From Desulfotruncus alcoholivorax DSM 16058 (GTDB lineage Bacteria; Bacillota; Desulfotomaculia; Desulfotomaculales; Desulfallaceae): a stretch of DNA of 64,000 nucleotides. The translations under genes were made by a program, and so were the position numbers. Shown here in pieces: positions 15,973 to 23,981 of this stretch. The stretch covers positions 62,001 through 126,000 of the forward strand of contig NZ_AUMW01000006.1 in the NCBI RefSeq assembly GCF_000430885.1, in the 5' to 3' direction. How positions within the stretch are numbered: the first letter of the stretch is position 1; each line of letters starts with the position of its first letter. A model generated the notes under the pieces. That model did not search any database. It worked only from the letters and a program-made list of their open reading frames with translations, and was not told where the DNA came from.

Positions 15973-17535
15973 TTAGTTGCTCCATTTGAAGTCAAATAAT
16001 CTGTCATATTCGACATTACCTTTGTCAATAGCCAAATCCTTGGAATAAGCACGGCTTCCGTCCGGATAATACAGGGGAATCTGAGGTACATCCTTGTCAT
16101 AGATTTTAATGGCATCGGCATAAAGCTGTTTTCTGGCTTCGGGGTCCGTTTCGGCTTCAGCCTTCGTCAGAAGTTCATCCATAGCAGAATTGGAGTACCA
16201 GCTCCAGTTGCCGGCAGAACCAATACTGGCGGTGGCGAGGCTGCCATACATGATTTCGTCCATATCCTTTGTGCCGGCGGCCCAACGGCAAATGCCGATT
16301 TCATACTGGCCTTTGGTCAATACTTCGTCAATAAAGGCACCCCTCTCCATCTGCTGCACTTCCGCCTTCAGCCCTATCTTGGTGAGGGCATCCTGGAGTA
16401 TGGTGGCAAGCTTCGGATACGGGTCGGTGGCATAGGTCTTGATCGTGATCGTCTTACCTTCCATACCCGCTTCTTTTACCAGCTGCTTGGCTTTTTCCAG
16501 ATCAACCGGATACCATGTATTTTTTAGGGCCGGGTCTCCTTCCGTATAACCCTGGCGATTGCCCGGGTAGTCTGCTACCGCACCATGACCTTCCGCACCA
16601 ACGGTAAGCATCTGTTGCCGGTCAACCGCATAAGCCACGGCTTGACGCAAACGGACATCGGCAAATGGTCCGGTTTTGGTGTTCATGATACATTCAAAAA
16701 AGATCGTCGACGGGAAAGTTACCATATTAAGTTTTTCAGCTTTAGAAACAGAGTCATAATTAATACCTGGAATATCATTGAAATACGCATTGATCTCTCC
16801 TGTTTGCAACGCGATTATGGCAGCGTTCACATCGGTAATTGTCTTCATCCTGACCTTTTTGATCGCCGGTGCACCCTTAAAATAGTTGGGGTTGGCTTCA
16901 TAGACACACAATTCACCGGGTTTCCACTCCTTTAGGATATAGGGGCCGGTTCCGACGGTGGACTCAACTGTTTTTCCGTAGTCTTTGCCGTATTTTTTGA
17001 CGGTCTCCTCGCTGAGCATAGCGCTGTAGTAAGGATTGGCCAAATATTCGAGGAAGCCCACATTCGGCGTTTTCATGTTGAGTTTAATTGTGTAGTCATC
17101 AACAACTTCACAGTCTTTAATGGAAGCATATGCCCACGAAGTCCAGGACGATGCCATGGCCTGGTCGATGGAATAATTGGCGTCTGATGCTTTAAACTCA
17201 ACTCCGTTTGAAAACTTAACGCCCTTTCTGAGATAGAAGGTATATGTTTTGCCATCCGGGGAAATCTCAAATTTTTCAGCAAGGGAGGGGACTGTTTTTC
17301 CGTTATTGTCTTTAATCACAAGGGTATCATAAACCTGGGACATACTGATGCTTTCAAAGCCGTTGGAAGTATTATAGAAATCAAAACTTTCCGTAACTTT
17401 GGGAATGCCAACAACCATCTCTTTGTCCGCACTAGATTGAGTCTGTTCACTTGTGCCGCCATTATTCCGGCCACACCCTGCAAAAAGAGCAGCAATCATG
17501 ATAGCAAATAATAACAGTACAATTTTTCTTTTCAT
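15973..17535 (-). CDS. Dipeptide/oligopeptide-type ABC transporter substrate-binding lipoprotein
   Basis: 520 residues, family 5 extracellular solute-binding protein. The N-terminus MKRKIVLLLFAIMIAALFAGC is a lipoprotein signal peptide with an AGC lipobox. Typical family segments follow: VPSLAEKFEISPDGKTYTFYLRKGVKFSNG, VGTGPYILKEW, LRQAVAYAVDRQQML and the C-terminal IYDKDVPQIPLYYPDG. It captures a peptide-like or related ligand outside the cell for the DppBCDF machinery encoded upstream in the same operon. The operon order is dppB-dppC-dppD-dppF-dppA, followed by the MttB homologue, so the ligand may be an N-methylated compound (inference). Family 5 binding proteins also carry nickel, opines and sugars, so peptide is not proven. 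Confidence 0.93.
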   Translation of the reverse strand: MKRKIVLLLFAIMIAALFAGCGRNNGGTSEQTQSSADKEMVVGIPKVTESFDFYNTSNGFESISMSQVYDTLVIKDNNGKTVPSLAEKFEISPDGKTYTFYLRKGVKFSNGVEFKASDANYSIDQAMASSWTSWAYASIKDCEVVDDYTIKLNMKTPNVGFLEYLANPYYSAMLSEETVKKYGKDYGKTVESTVGTGPYILKEWKPGELCVYEANPNYFKGAPAIKKVRMKTITDVNAAIIALQTGEINAYFNDIPGINYDSVSKAEKLNMVTFPSTIFFECIMNTKTGPFADVRLRQAVAYAVDRQQMLTVGAEGHGAVADYPGNRQGYTEGDPALKNTWYPVDLEKAKQLVKEAGMEGKTITIKTYATDPYPKLATILQDALTKIGLKAEVQQMERGAFIDEVLTKGQYEIGICRWAAGTKDMDEIMYGSLATASIGSAGNWSWYSNSAMDELLTKAEAETDPEARKQLYADAIKIYDKDVPQIPLYYPDGSRAYSKDLAIDKGNVEYDRLFDFKWSN

Positions 17536-17584
17536 AATTCTTAACCTCCTCTTTTTTTATCTAGCAGCCCGGTGGCTGTTTAGA

Positions 17585-18532
17585 TCATTGATAAATACGG
17601 CAGGCCACAAAATGTTCGTTGCCCTGATCTTTCAGCGGAATATCCTGTCCCAGGCAGTGGTCTTTACAATAGTCGCATCTCGAAGCGAACCGGCAGCCCG
17701 GCTTTGGATTGATCGGGTCCGATACCTCACCTCTGATAATTTTTTTGTTTTGGTTGCCGGTCAGCCTCGGAACCGGTATCGCCGAAAGCAGTGCTTTGGT
17801 ATACGGATGCATCGGGTTTTTGAACAGCTCTGTTGATTCAGCCCGTTCAATGCACTGTCCCAGGTACATGACGGCGATTTCATTGGAAATGTGCTTGACC
17901 ACAGAAAGATCATGGGTGATAAACATATAGGTAAGCTTCATCTCCTCCTGCAGGTCCATCAGCAGATTTAAAATTTGTGCTTGAATAGATACATCCAGAG
18001 CAGATACCGGCTCATCACAAACAATAAATTTAGGACTTAATGCCAGCGCCCGGGCAATACCTACACGCTGGCGGCGTCCGCCGTCCATCTCATGGGGATA
18101 GGTATTGACAAAACGCTCGGCCAATCCCACCGTATCCATCAAACTGAGTATTTTTTCCGTCATTTCCCGGCGGCTTTTGTAAACGTGATTCATGACCAGA
18201 GGTTCAGCAATCAGTTCAAATACCGACATGCGGGGATTGAGACTGGAGAACGGGTCCTGGAAGATGATCTGCATCTTCGGTCTGATTTTTTTCATTTCCT
18301 GCCTGTTACATTTCAGTATATCGTTACCCTCAAAAAGTACCTCTCCGGATGTGGCCTCCAAAAGCCGTATCACCAATCTTCCAAGTGTAGATTTGCCGCA
18401 GCCCGACTCGCCGACCACGCCGAGGGTCCGCCCTTTTTTTATCTCAATATTCACGCCATCCACAGCATGAAGAAGGCCGCCGTTTACTTTGAAATATTTC
18501 TTGAGGTCTATAGTTTTAATTAACGGCTCCAA
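17585..18532 (-). CDS. Peptide-type ABC transporter ATPase, DppF/OppF-like
   Basis: 315-residue nucleotide-binding subunit. It has Walker A GESGCGKST near residue 40, Q-loop IIFQDPFSSLNPRMS, a signature written as MDGGRRQRVGIARAL instead of the usual LSGGQ, Walker B FIVCDEPVSALD, and the switch His in MFITHDLS. The C-terminal oligopeptide-transporter extension (PIPRLTG-like region and C-rich GCRFASRCDYCKDHC) could hold an iron-sulfur or zinc site, as in other OppF/DppF proteins. It sits between dppD and dppA, 3 nt from dppD. It powers import with DppD. The DGGRRQR signature is a known variant in this subfamily rather than a defect. Confidence 0.93.
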   Translation of the reverse strand: MEPLIKTIDLKKYFKVNGGLLHAVDGVNIEIKKGRTLGVVGESGCGKSTLGRLVIRLLEATSGEVLFEGNDILKCNRQEMKKIRPKMQIIFQDPFSSLNPRMSVFELIAEPLVMNHVYKSRREMTEKILSLMDTVGLAERFVNTYPHEMDGGRRQRVGIARALALSPKFIVCDEPVSALDVSIQAQILNLLMDLQEEMKLTYMFITHDLSVVKHISNEIAVMYLGQCIERAESTELFKNPMHPYTKALLSAIPVPRLTGNQNKKIIRGEVSDPINPKPGCRFASRCDYCKDHCLGQDIPLKDQGNEHFVACRIYQ

Positions 18533-18535
18533 AGC

Positions 18536-19522
18536 TTACACCTCCTTTGCGTAGAGATGGCAGACGATGATATGATTGCCAAAGGAATGTGGCTCAGGTT
18601 GCTTATGTTTGCATATCTCCATACACGACTTGCATCTGGGGTGGAATTTGCAGCCCGGGGGCAGATCTGTCGGATCGGGCATCAACCCGTCAATAGGGTT
18701 CAATCTGCGTGTCTCAACCTCAAGATCAGGTATGGAACCAAAAAGGCCCAGGGTATACGGGTGGTGTTTCTCCCCTTCGAATATATCACGGGCTGTACCT
18801 TGTTCGACGATCTCTCCGGCATACATGATCGCCACCTTGTCGCAGGTCTGGGCCACAACACCCAAATCGTGGGTAATCATGATCATGGAGGTACCAAGCT
18901 GTTCTTTAAGCTCTGCCATTAAGGCCAGCACCTGGGCCTGTATGGTGACGTCAAGGGCTGTGGTCGGCTCATCGGCAATGAGCAGTTCCGGGTTGCACGC
19001 CAGAGCCATCGCAATCACAACGCGCTGCTTCATGCCGCCTGAAAATTGGTGGGGGTACTCGCTTTTTCTTCTCGGCTGGATGCCGACAAGCTTAAGCAGC
19101 TCATCGACCCGCGCCTCCAGCTCAATTTTATTCTTTTTATCATGGTTGTGAATGTCCAGTGACTCCCTGATCTGATCGCCTACTGTCACGATGGGATTCA
19201 ACGAAGTCATGGGATCTTGAAAGATCATCGACATGCGCTCGCCTCGTATCATCCTCATTTCGTTCTTGGATTTCTTTAAAAGATTTTCTCCTTTAAATAA
19301 TATCTCCCCTTCAGTGATTCTTCCCGTCCTCTCCGGCAGAAGCTGCATTATCGCCAGAGCAGTTGTCGTCTTTCCCGCTCCCGTTTCACCGACCAGTCCG
19401 ATGGTCTCCTTGCGCCCGATGTCAAAGTTGATTTTATTGACGGCATGAACAATCGCTTCATCCGTTTTATAAATCACGCTGAGGTCCTTAACGACTAAAA
19501 GCTTTTCATTCATCATATTCAC
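18536..19522 (-). CDS. Peptide-type ABC transporter ATPase, DppD/OppD-like
   Basis: 328-residue nucleotide-binding subunit with Walker [12 protein letters not shown]-loop [12 protein letters not shown], standard signature [15 protein letters not shown], Walker [13 protein letters not shown] and switch His MITHDLG. A C-terminal cysteine-containing extension ([17 protein letters not shown]) is typical of the peptide class. The frame opens at a GTG (19522). Two ATG codons follow at 19516 and 19513, and the GAGGTG site fits the 19513 ATG best, so the true protein may be three residues shorter. It is spaced 1 nt after dppC and pairs with the DppF-like ATPase. Confidence 0.93.
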   Translation of the reverse strand: MNMMNEKLLVVKDLSVIYKTDEAIVHAVNKINFDIGRKETIGLVGETGAGKTTTALAIMQLLPERTGRITEGEILFKGENLLKKSKNEMRMIRGERMSMIFQDPMTSLNPIVTVGDQIRESLDIHNHDKKNKIELEARVDELLKLVGIQPRRKSEYPHQFSGGMKQRVVIAMALACNPELLIADEPTTALDVTIQAQVLALMAELKEQLGTSMIMITHDLGVVAQTCDKVAIMYAGEIVEQGTARDIFEGEKHHPYTLGLFGSIPDLEVETRRLNPIDGLMPDPTDLPPGCKFHPRCKSCMEICKHKQPEPHSFGNHIIVCHLYAKEV

Positions 19523-19523
19523 C

Positions 19524-20426
19524 TCAATCTTTTAGCCTTGGGTCAAGGGCATCTCTGAGTCCGTCACCCAACAGGTTAATTGATAGAGCGGTTAAAACGA
19601 TTGCCATCCCGGGAAATATCACCAGGTGAGGTGACGATAACATATAGTCTTTGCCTTCTGAAAGCATTGAGCCCCATTCCGGTGTGGGCGGCTGTATTCC
19701 CATGCCAAGAAAGCTCATGGCTGCAGCCCATATGATCATAGTGCCCACCGACATTGTTGCCTGTACGATTACGGGACCGATAGCATTGGGCAGGATGTGC
19801 TTCAGGATGATATAGCGGTCAGGGGTGCCGCATGCCTTGGCGGCTTCGATAAAATCCTGCCCGGTTACCGTTAATATCGCCGAACGGATCACTCTGGTAT
19901 AGTAAGGAACCATGGACAGCATCAGGGCAATCAGCACATTTACCAGACCCGGCCCGAGGGCCGCTACGATTGCAAGAGCCAAAAGCATAAATGGAATACA
20001 CATAATCGTATCCATAACTCTCATGATTAACGTATCTACTATACCGCCGTAATATCCTGCAGCAGCACCAAAAACCCCGCCCAGTGAAATACCTACAACA
20101 ACAGCTCCAATACCCATGACAAGGGAGTTACGTGTGCCATGGATAACACGTGCAAAGATATCCCTGCCGTATGCATCGGTACCGAACCAGTGGGCTGCCG
20201 AAGGAGGCTGCAAGCGATCTCCTATGTTCTGCTCCAATGCCACGCTGTAAGGAACAATCATATCCGCAAATACGGTGCAAAGCACGATCACGGAAAAAAT
20301 GGCCAGCCCCAACATGGCGATTCTGTTCTTTTTCATTCGTTTCCAGATTTCCCCAAACCGGCTTTTTTTCTTATATTTTTTCTTTATGGGAGTGGTGGTG
20401 ATTTCAGTTATACTGTTCATGTTCAT
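19524..20426 (-). CDS. Peptide-type ABC transporter permease, DppC-like
   Basis: 300-residue inner-membrane permease. The cytosolic basic N-terminus (TPIKKKYKKKSRFGEIWKRMKKN) leads into a first membrane span, then a periplasmic part with DRLQPPSAAHWFGTDAYGRDIFARVIHGTRNSL, the OppC/DppC hallmark. Five further spans contain the EAA-like coupling loop EAAKACGTPDRYIILKHILPNA. It ends with the GDGLRDALDPRLKD signature. It forms a heterodimer with the DppB-like permease encoded 15 nt upstream. Confidence 0.94.
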   Translation of the reverse strand: MNMNSITEITTTPIKKKYKKKSRFGEIWKRMKKNRIAMLGLAIFSVIVLCTVFADMIVPYSVALEQNIGDRLQPPSAAHWFGTDAYGRDIFARVIHGTRNSLVMGIGAVVVGISLGGVFGAAAGYYGGIVDTLIMRVMDTIMCIPFMLLALAIVAALGPGLVNVLIALMLSMVPYYTRVIRSAILTVTGQDFIEAAKACGTPDRYIILKHILPNAIGPVIVQATMSVGTMIIWAAAMSFLGMGIQPPTPEWGSMLSEGKDYMLSSPHLVIFPGMAIVLTALSINLLGDGLRDALDPRLKD

Positions 20427-20441
20427 TATCCCCTCACCAGT

Positions 20442-21374
20442 CTACACTTTTTGATATCGAGCCCTGATTCTAGGATCGATATAGGCATAAAGAATATCAA
20501 CAATCAGCATGACCATCATGAAAAGAAAGGCAAGAAATATGGCACAACCGGTTACCTGGGGCACATCCTTCATTCTGATTGCATCGATGATCAAGGTTCC
20601 AACTCCGTTGATGGAGAAGACCGTTTCGATGGTAACAACTCCTCCCAAAAGGCCTCCAAACTCCAATCCTGCTACCGTAACAACCGGCAACAGCGCATTT
20701 TTCAGCGCATGGTGGAAAATCACCTTTTTCTCCGTCTGCCCCTTGGCACGGGCAGTGCGCACGTAGTCCTGTCTGATAGTTTCCAGCATCGTTGTTCGGG
20801 TTAGCCGCAAAAGTGATGCGGATACCGGAATTGCCAGTGTAATTGCCGGCAATATATAGTGCACCCACGTGTCACTGCCGTTGGATGGCAGCCAGCCAAG
20901 CTTCAGCGCAAACAGCAAAATCGCCATCAGTCCAAACCAGAACCCCGGTATCGATGCCATGAGCATGGCAGCGGCAGTACCCGTAATATCATACAGACTA
21001 TATTGCTTGACTGCCGATAAAATACCCAGGGGAACACCAATCATCACAGCTAATAGTATGGCGGCAGAAGCCAGCTTGGCGGTGGTGGGTAAGCGTGAAA
21101 TTATTTCATTAAATACCGGCCTGCCGGTACGGTATGAGTTTCCCATATCTCCCTCTAAAAGCTTGACCACATAGTCCCCATACCTGATAATGAATGGCCG
21201 GTCGAATCCAAGCTCGTGGTTGACCCTGGCAACAGCCTCCGGCGAAGCTTGTTGTCCGAGCATCATACGTGCGGGGTCCCCTGGTGTTAAGCTCATGATG
21301 CCGAACACGATAAAAATAATGGCAAGCAATGTGGGAAATACGATCAGCACCCTTTTGACAATGTATTTGCTCAT
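20442..21374 (-). CDS. Peptide-type ABC transporter permease, DppB-like
   Basis: 310-residue permease with six membrane spans. The N-terminus YIVKRVLIVFPTLLAIIFIVFGIMSLTPGDPARMMLG is diagnostic of OppB/DppB. The EAA loop YVRTARAKGQTEKKVIFHHALKNALLP contacts the ATPases, and the protein ends with VDILYAYIDPRIR. First of the five transporter genes. The M24 peptidase gene lies 117 bp upstream on the same strand, making a peptidase-transporter-methyltransferase order. Start is ATG with GGGAGGTGAG upstream. Confidence 0.94.
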   Translation of the reverse strand: MSKYIVKRVLIVFPTLLAIIFIVFGIMSLTPGDPARMMLGQQASPEAVARVNHELGFDRPFIIRYGDYVVKLLEGDMGNSYRTGRPVFNEIISRLPTTAKLASAAILLAVMIGVPLGILSAVKQYSLYDITGTAAAMLMASIPGFWFGLMAILLFALKLGWLPSNGSDTWVHYILPAITLAIPVSASLLRLTRTTMLETIRQDYVRTARAKGQTEKKVIFHHALKNALLPVVTVAGLEFGGLLGGVVTIETVFSINGVGTLIIDAIRMKDVPQVTGCAIFLAFLFMMVMLIVDILYAYIDPRIRARYQKV

Positions 21375-21491
21375 TTTCTCACCTCCCCCTGCGTAACTAT
21401 TTCATGTAGCCCTTACCGCTGCTCCATGCGGCTAAATCTTAATGTTAAATTTTCCATCATCCGCATAAATCTTGTTTAGTCAAATAACTGT

Positions 21492-22595
21492 TTACCCCAA
21501 AATCATATCTTTAAACTCTTTGGAATAACTATTCAGCACCTTTGCTCCGTTTTTTGTAACCACGACATCATCCTCAATCCGCACCCCGCCTAATTGGGGA
21601 ATATAAATCCCCGGTTCAATGGTAAACACCATACCCTCTTCCAAGATATCCTCATTTTGCCTGTGAATCTTGGGGTATTCATGAATATCAAGTCCAATGC
21701 CGTGTCCGGTTCTATGTATGAAATATTCGCCATAACCCGCTTTTTCAATTATCTGTCTTGCCGTTAAATCTATTTCTTTGATGGGTATGCCGGGATGAAC
21801 CTTTTCAATGGCAGCGGTTTGAGCCTCCAATACGATTTTGTAAATGGTCTCCATTCTGGGATCAGGTTTTCCAATAAAGAATGTCCTGCAATAATCGGAC
21901 CAATAACGATCATAGTACACACCATAATCCAGAGCCACCGCATCACCTTTTTGGAACACATAATCTCCGGAGAAACCGTGCGGATTTGCCGTTCTTTCCC
22001 CGCCCAAAACCTGGATCACAAAGGAATCGGTAACAACTCCCGGCTTGGCTGACATGGCCCGGAATAAGGCAAATTGAATATCTTTTTCCGAACGTCCAAT
22101 TTGAATTAAATCTCTGACCTCACCCAAGACCTGGTCTCCATACCTGGCTGCCGTATGGATTTTTTCAATTTCTTCCTGATCTTTATATATGCGAAGATTT
22201 CCAATCAGCTTGCTCGCATCTATTAATTTCATTTTTGGCAGATACTCTATAAACTTTTCCCCCAATTTCATGTCGAAATAATCCATTTCCACCCCAAGAG
22301 TATTACAGCCGTCCAAAACCTCCAGCAATTTAAGTATTGGGTCTTCATCATCCCGGTGTAAAATTTCGGGAATACCTTTAACTGAAGCAATCTCTTTTTC
22401 CAAGCTGGGCAAAATCATGGAACAACTATTGTTTTTGCTGTCCAGCAGAAGAGCTACAAATCTTTCATACGGGTTAATCATGATTCCGGTAAAATAATAA
22501 ATATTAAGGGGTTTTCCTACTATTACCTGTTCAATTCCCCGGTGGGCCAAAATCTTGAATAACTCGCTCCTTCTCCTGGCGTAAGTAGATCCCAT
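21492..22595 (-). CDS. M24 family metallopeptidase (Xaa-Pro aminopeptidase/creatinase-like)
   Basis: About 367 residues: an N-terminal creatinase-type domain (ARRRSELFKILAHRGIEQVIVG) and a C-terminal pita-bread catalytic domain. All five metal ligands of active M24 peptidases are present: the two Asp in LDYGVYYDRYWSDYCRT, His in TGHGIG, Glu in TIEPGIY and Glu in RIEDD. The frame is open to 22664, but the ATG at 22595 has GGAGGT 7 nt upstream and is chosen. Located upstream of the dpp operon on the same strand. It may cleave an imported proline- or N-methyl-containing peptide, or, like creatinase and ectoine hydrolase, a non-peptide amide. Confidence 0.9.
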   Translation of the reverse strand: MGSTYARRRSELFKILAHRGIEQVIVGKPLNIYYFTGIMINPYERFVALLLDSKNNSCSMILPSLEKEIASVKGIPEILHRDDEDPILKLLEVLDGCNTLGVEMDYFDMKLGEKFIEYLPKMKLIDASKLIGNLRIYKDQEEIEKIHTAARYGDQVLGEVRDLIQIGRSEKDIQFALFRAMSAKPGVVTDSFVIQVLGGERTANPHGFSGDYVFQKGDAVALDYGVYYDRYWSDYCRTFFIGKPDPRMETIYKIVLEAQTAAIEKVHPGIPIKEIDLTARQIIEKAGYGEYFIHRTGHGIGLDIHEYPKIHRQNEDILEEGMVFTIEPGIYIPQLGGVRIEDDVVVTKNGAKVLNSYSKEFKDMILG

Positions 22596-22783
22596 TTTTA
22601 TTACCTCCATTGAAACTTCTAATATGACCTGGAATTTTATTTGGATTATTTTACTTATACTCAAATTAAATATGGTTAATTCGGCTTATTTTCCTAAATT
22701 CCTTCTATAATTTGAGTAAAAGTAAAAATAATTTCTGTAAATATTCTTGAAATATTTTATTTTCAATTGTTACCATTAATAAG

Positions 22784-22824
22784 AAAGGCACTTTTCCGGC
22801 CCGGCAAACAGGAAAAGTGCCTTT
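22784..22824 (-). terminator. Terminator of the XRE-cupin regulator gene
   Basis: Perfect 14-bp arms (AAAGGCACTTTTCC / GGAAAAGTGCCTTT) with a 13-nt loop, 83 nt beyond the regulator stop. A T-rich stretch follows on the minus strand. It separates the regulator from the M24 gene. Confidence 0.75.
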
Positions 22825-22906
22825 GTCAAGGTGAATTAAGATAACCCTCTTTAAAGCTTTGTGAAAAAGTTCATATATAGAAGCATCAAAATATTTTTGT
22901 TTTTCC

Positions 22907-23464
22907 TTAATCAAAAATCTTGGGAAAAACAACTAAAATTACTTTTACCAATTTATTGGTAAAATTACCCCAATTATGTGGGATGCTGGAAGGAATATGA
23001 ACACTGTCCCCCGGATATAGTTCGTATTCTTTATCCTCAATAATATAAGTCAATATTCCTTCTAAAACGTAGCAAAACTCCTCGCCGTGATGAGAAATTG
23101 GGGCCAGATCCGATCTCTGCTGACCTGGAAGCAAGATTGTTAACATGGGATCCATCTTCCGGTCTTCAAAATTACTGGCTAAACTGCAATAAACATTCTT
23201 GGAGTGTTCCACTAAAATAGCTTCCTGTTCATAACTGCGGAAAATCATGTTTTCGTGCTTATGAGGCATACTAAAAAAATAAGCCAGATCTACACCCAAA
23301 ACTTCCGCAACAGATCGCAGCGAGGCAATTGCTATTGATGCCAATCCTCGCTCAACTAACGATAAAAAACTGATAGACAAGCCGGTTTTTTCACTAAGAT
23401 CCTTTAAAGTCATTCCTTTGGAAGTTCTTACTTCTTTAATTTTTTGACCCAATTCTTTATCCAT
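22907..23464 (-). CDS. XRE-family regulator with cupin sensor domain
   Basis: 185 residues. An N-terminal HTH of the XRE type (about 5-60: LGQKIKEVRTSKGMTLKDLSEKTGLSISFLSLVERG) is followed by a linker and a C-terminal cupin barrel (about 105-180: HHGEEFCYVLEGILTYIIEDKEYELYPGDSVHIPSSIPHNW). This class senses a small molecule through the cupin and controls neighbouring catabolic operons. It is encoded just upstream of the M24-dpp-mttB cluster in the same direction but separated by a terminator, and is the likely regulator of that cluster (inference). Start ATG has GGGGGAG ahead. Confidence 0.9.
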   Translation of the reverse strand: MDKELGQKIKEVRTSKGMTLKDLSEKTGLSISFLSLVERGLASIAIASLRSVAEVLGVDLAYFFSMPHKHENMIFRSYEQEAILVEHSKNVYCSLASNFEDRKMDPMLTILLPGQQRSDLAPISHHGEEFCYVLEGILTYIIEDKEYELYPGDSVHIPSSIPHNWGNFTNKLVKVILVVFPKIFD

Positions 23465-23754
23465 AATCTCCCCCTGTACAGGCTGTTTTCTTACCTTACC
23501 ACAACACGCCTTAAATATTCCACATAGTCAAAATTATTCCTCCATCCTTTATTATTTTGACTTATTGCATGCAATTATTTATTGCTGTCGGAAAAAGCGG
23601 AATCAGAGCATTTGACGCACTGAACGATTGCATACCAGGAGGCTACACTATTATATCTTAACCAGCTATTTAATGACAAATATTTTAGATGAAGTGCCCG
23701 AAGCCGAATGGGAACATTCGGGATAAAGGTTACAAAATCGGGACCTTTGTCCCA

Positions 23755-23784
23755 TTGACACATAGGACTTTTGAACCATAAAAT
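23755..23784 (+). promoter_or_regulatory. Promoter of the c-di-GMP riboswitch transcript
   Basis: TTGACA at 23755-23760, 18-nt spacer, TAAAAT at 23779-23784. The predicted start falls a few bases before the aptamer, as expected for a riboswitch-led transcript. Confidence 0.65.
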
Positions 23785-23796
23785 GCCTTTAAAGAA

Positions 23797-23875
23797 AATG
23801 GCAAACCTAGTCGAAAGATGGGGACGCAAAGCCACGGGTCTAAAGCATTAGCCATGACAGCCGGGTTGCCGTGAA
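23797..23875 (+). ncRNA. Cyclic di-GMP-I (GEMM) riboswitch aptamer
   Basis: The segment contains the class-I c-di-GMP aptamer landmarks in order: GGCAAACC, a GAAA tetraloop hairpin (GTCGAAAGAT), GGGACGCAAAGCCACGGG, TCTAAAG, then ATGACAGCCGGGTTGCC closing P1. The 3' strand of P1 runs into TTGCCGTGAA (23866-23875), which is exactly complementary to TTCACGGCAA (23897-23906) inside the following terminator. The ligand-free RNA can therefore form an antiterminator. Ligand binding should stabilise P1, free the terminator and switch expression OFF. The regulated gene encodes a GGDEF/EAL protein, so this is feedback on c-di-GMP metabolism. Confidence 0.93.
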
Positions 23876-23891
23876 ATATGTATGAGTGGGG

Positions 23892-23917
23892 CTACCTTCA
23901 CGGCAAGGTAGTTTTTT
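23892..23917 (+). terminator. Riboswitch expression-platform terminator
   Basis: CTACCTT pairs with AAGGTAG around CACGGC and is followed by six T. Its loop and 5' arm overlap the sequence that can pair with the aptamer's P1 3' strand, the usual layout of a transcriptional riboswitch. Confidence 0.88.
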
Positions 23918-23981
23918 GTTTATTGCACCTGCACGTATCATTTGCAACATCGTAAATTGAAAGCTGCGGGGTGAGTAATTT

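Noticed and set aside
17960-18080. Loss of ABC signature in the DppF-like ATPase (DGGRRQR)
   Set aside because: This variant occurs in the peptide-transporter ATPase subfamily and the other motifs are intact, so it is not a defect.
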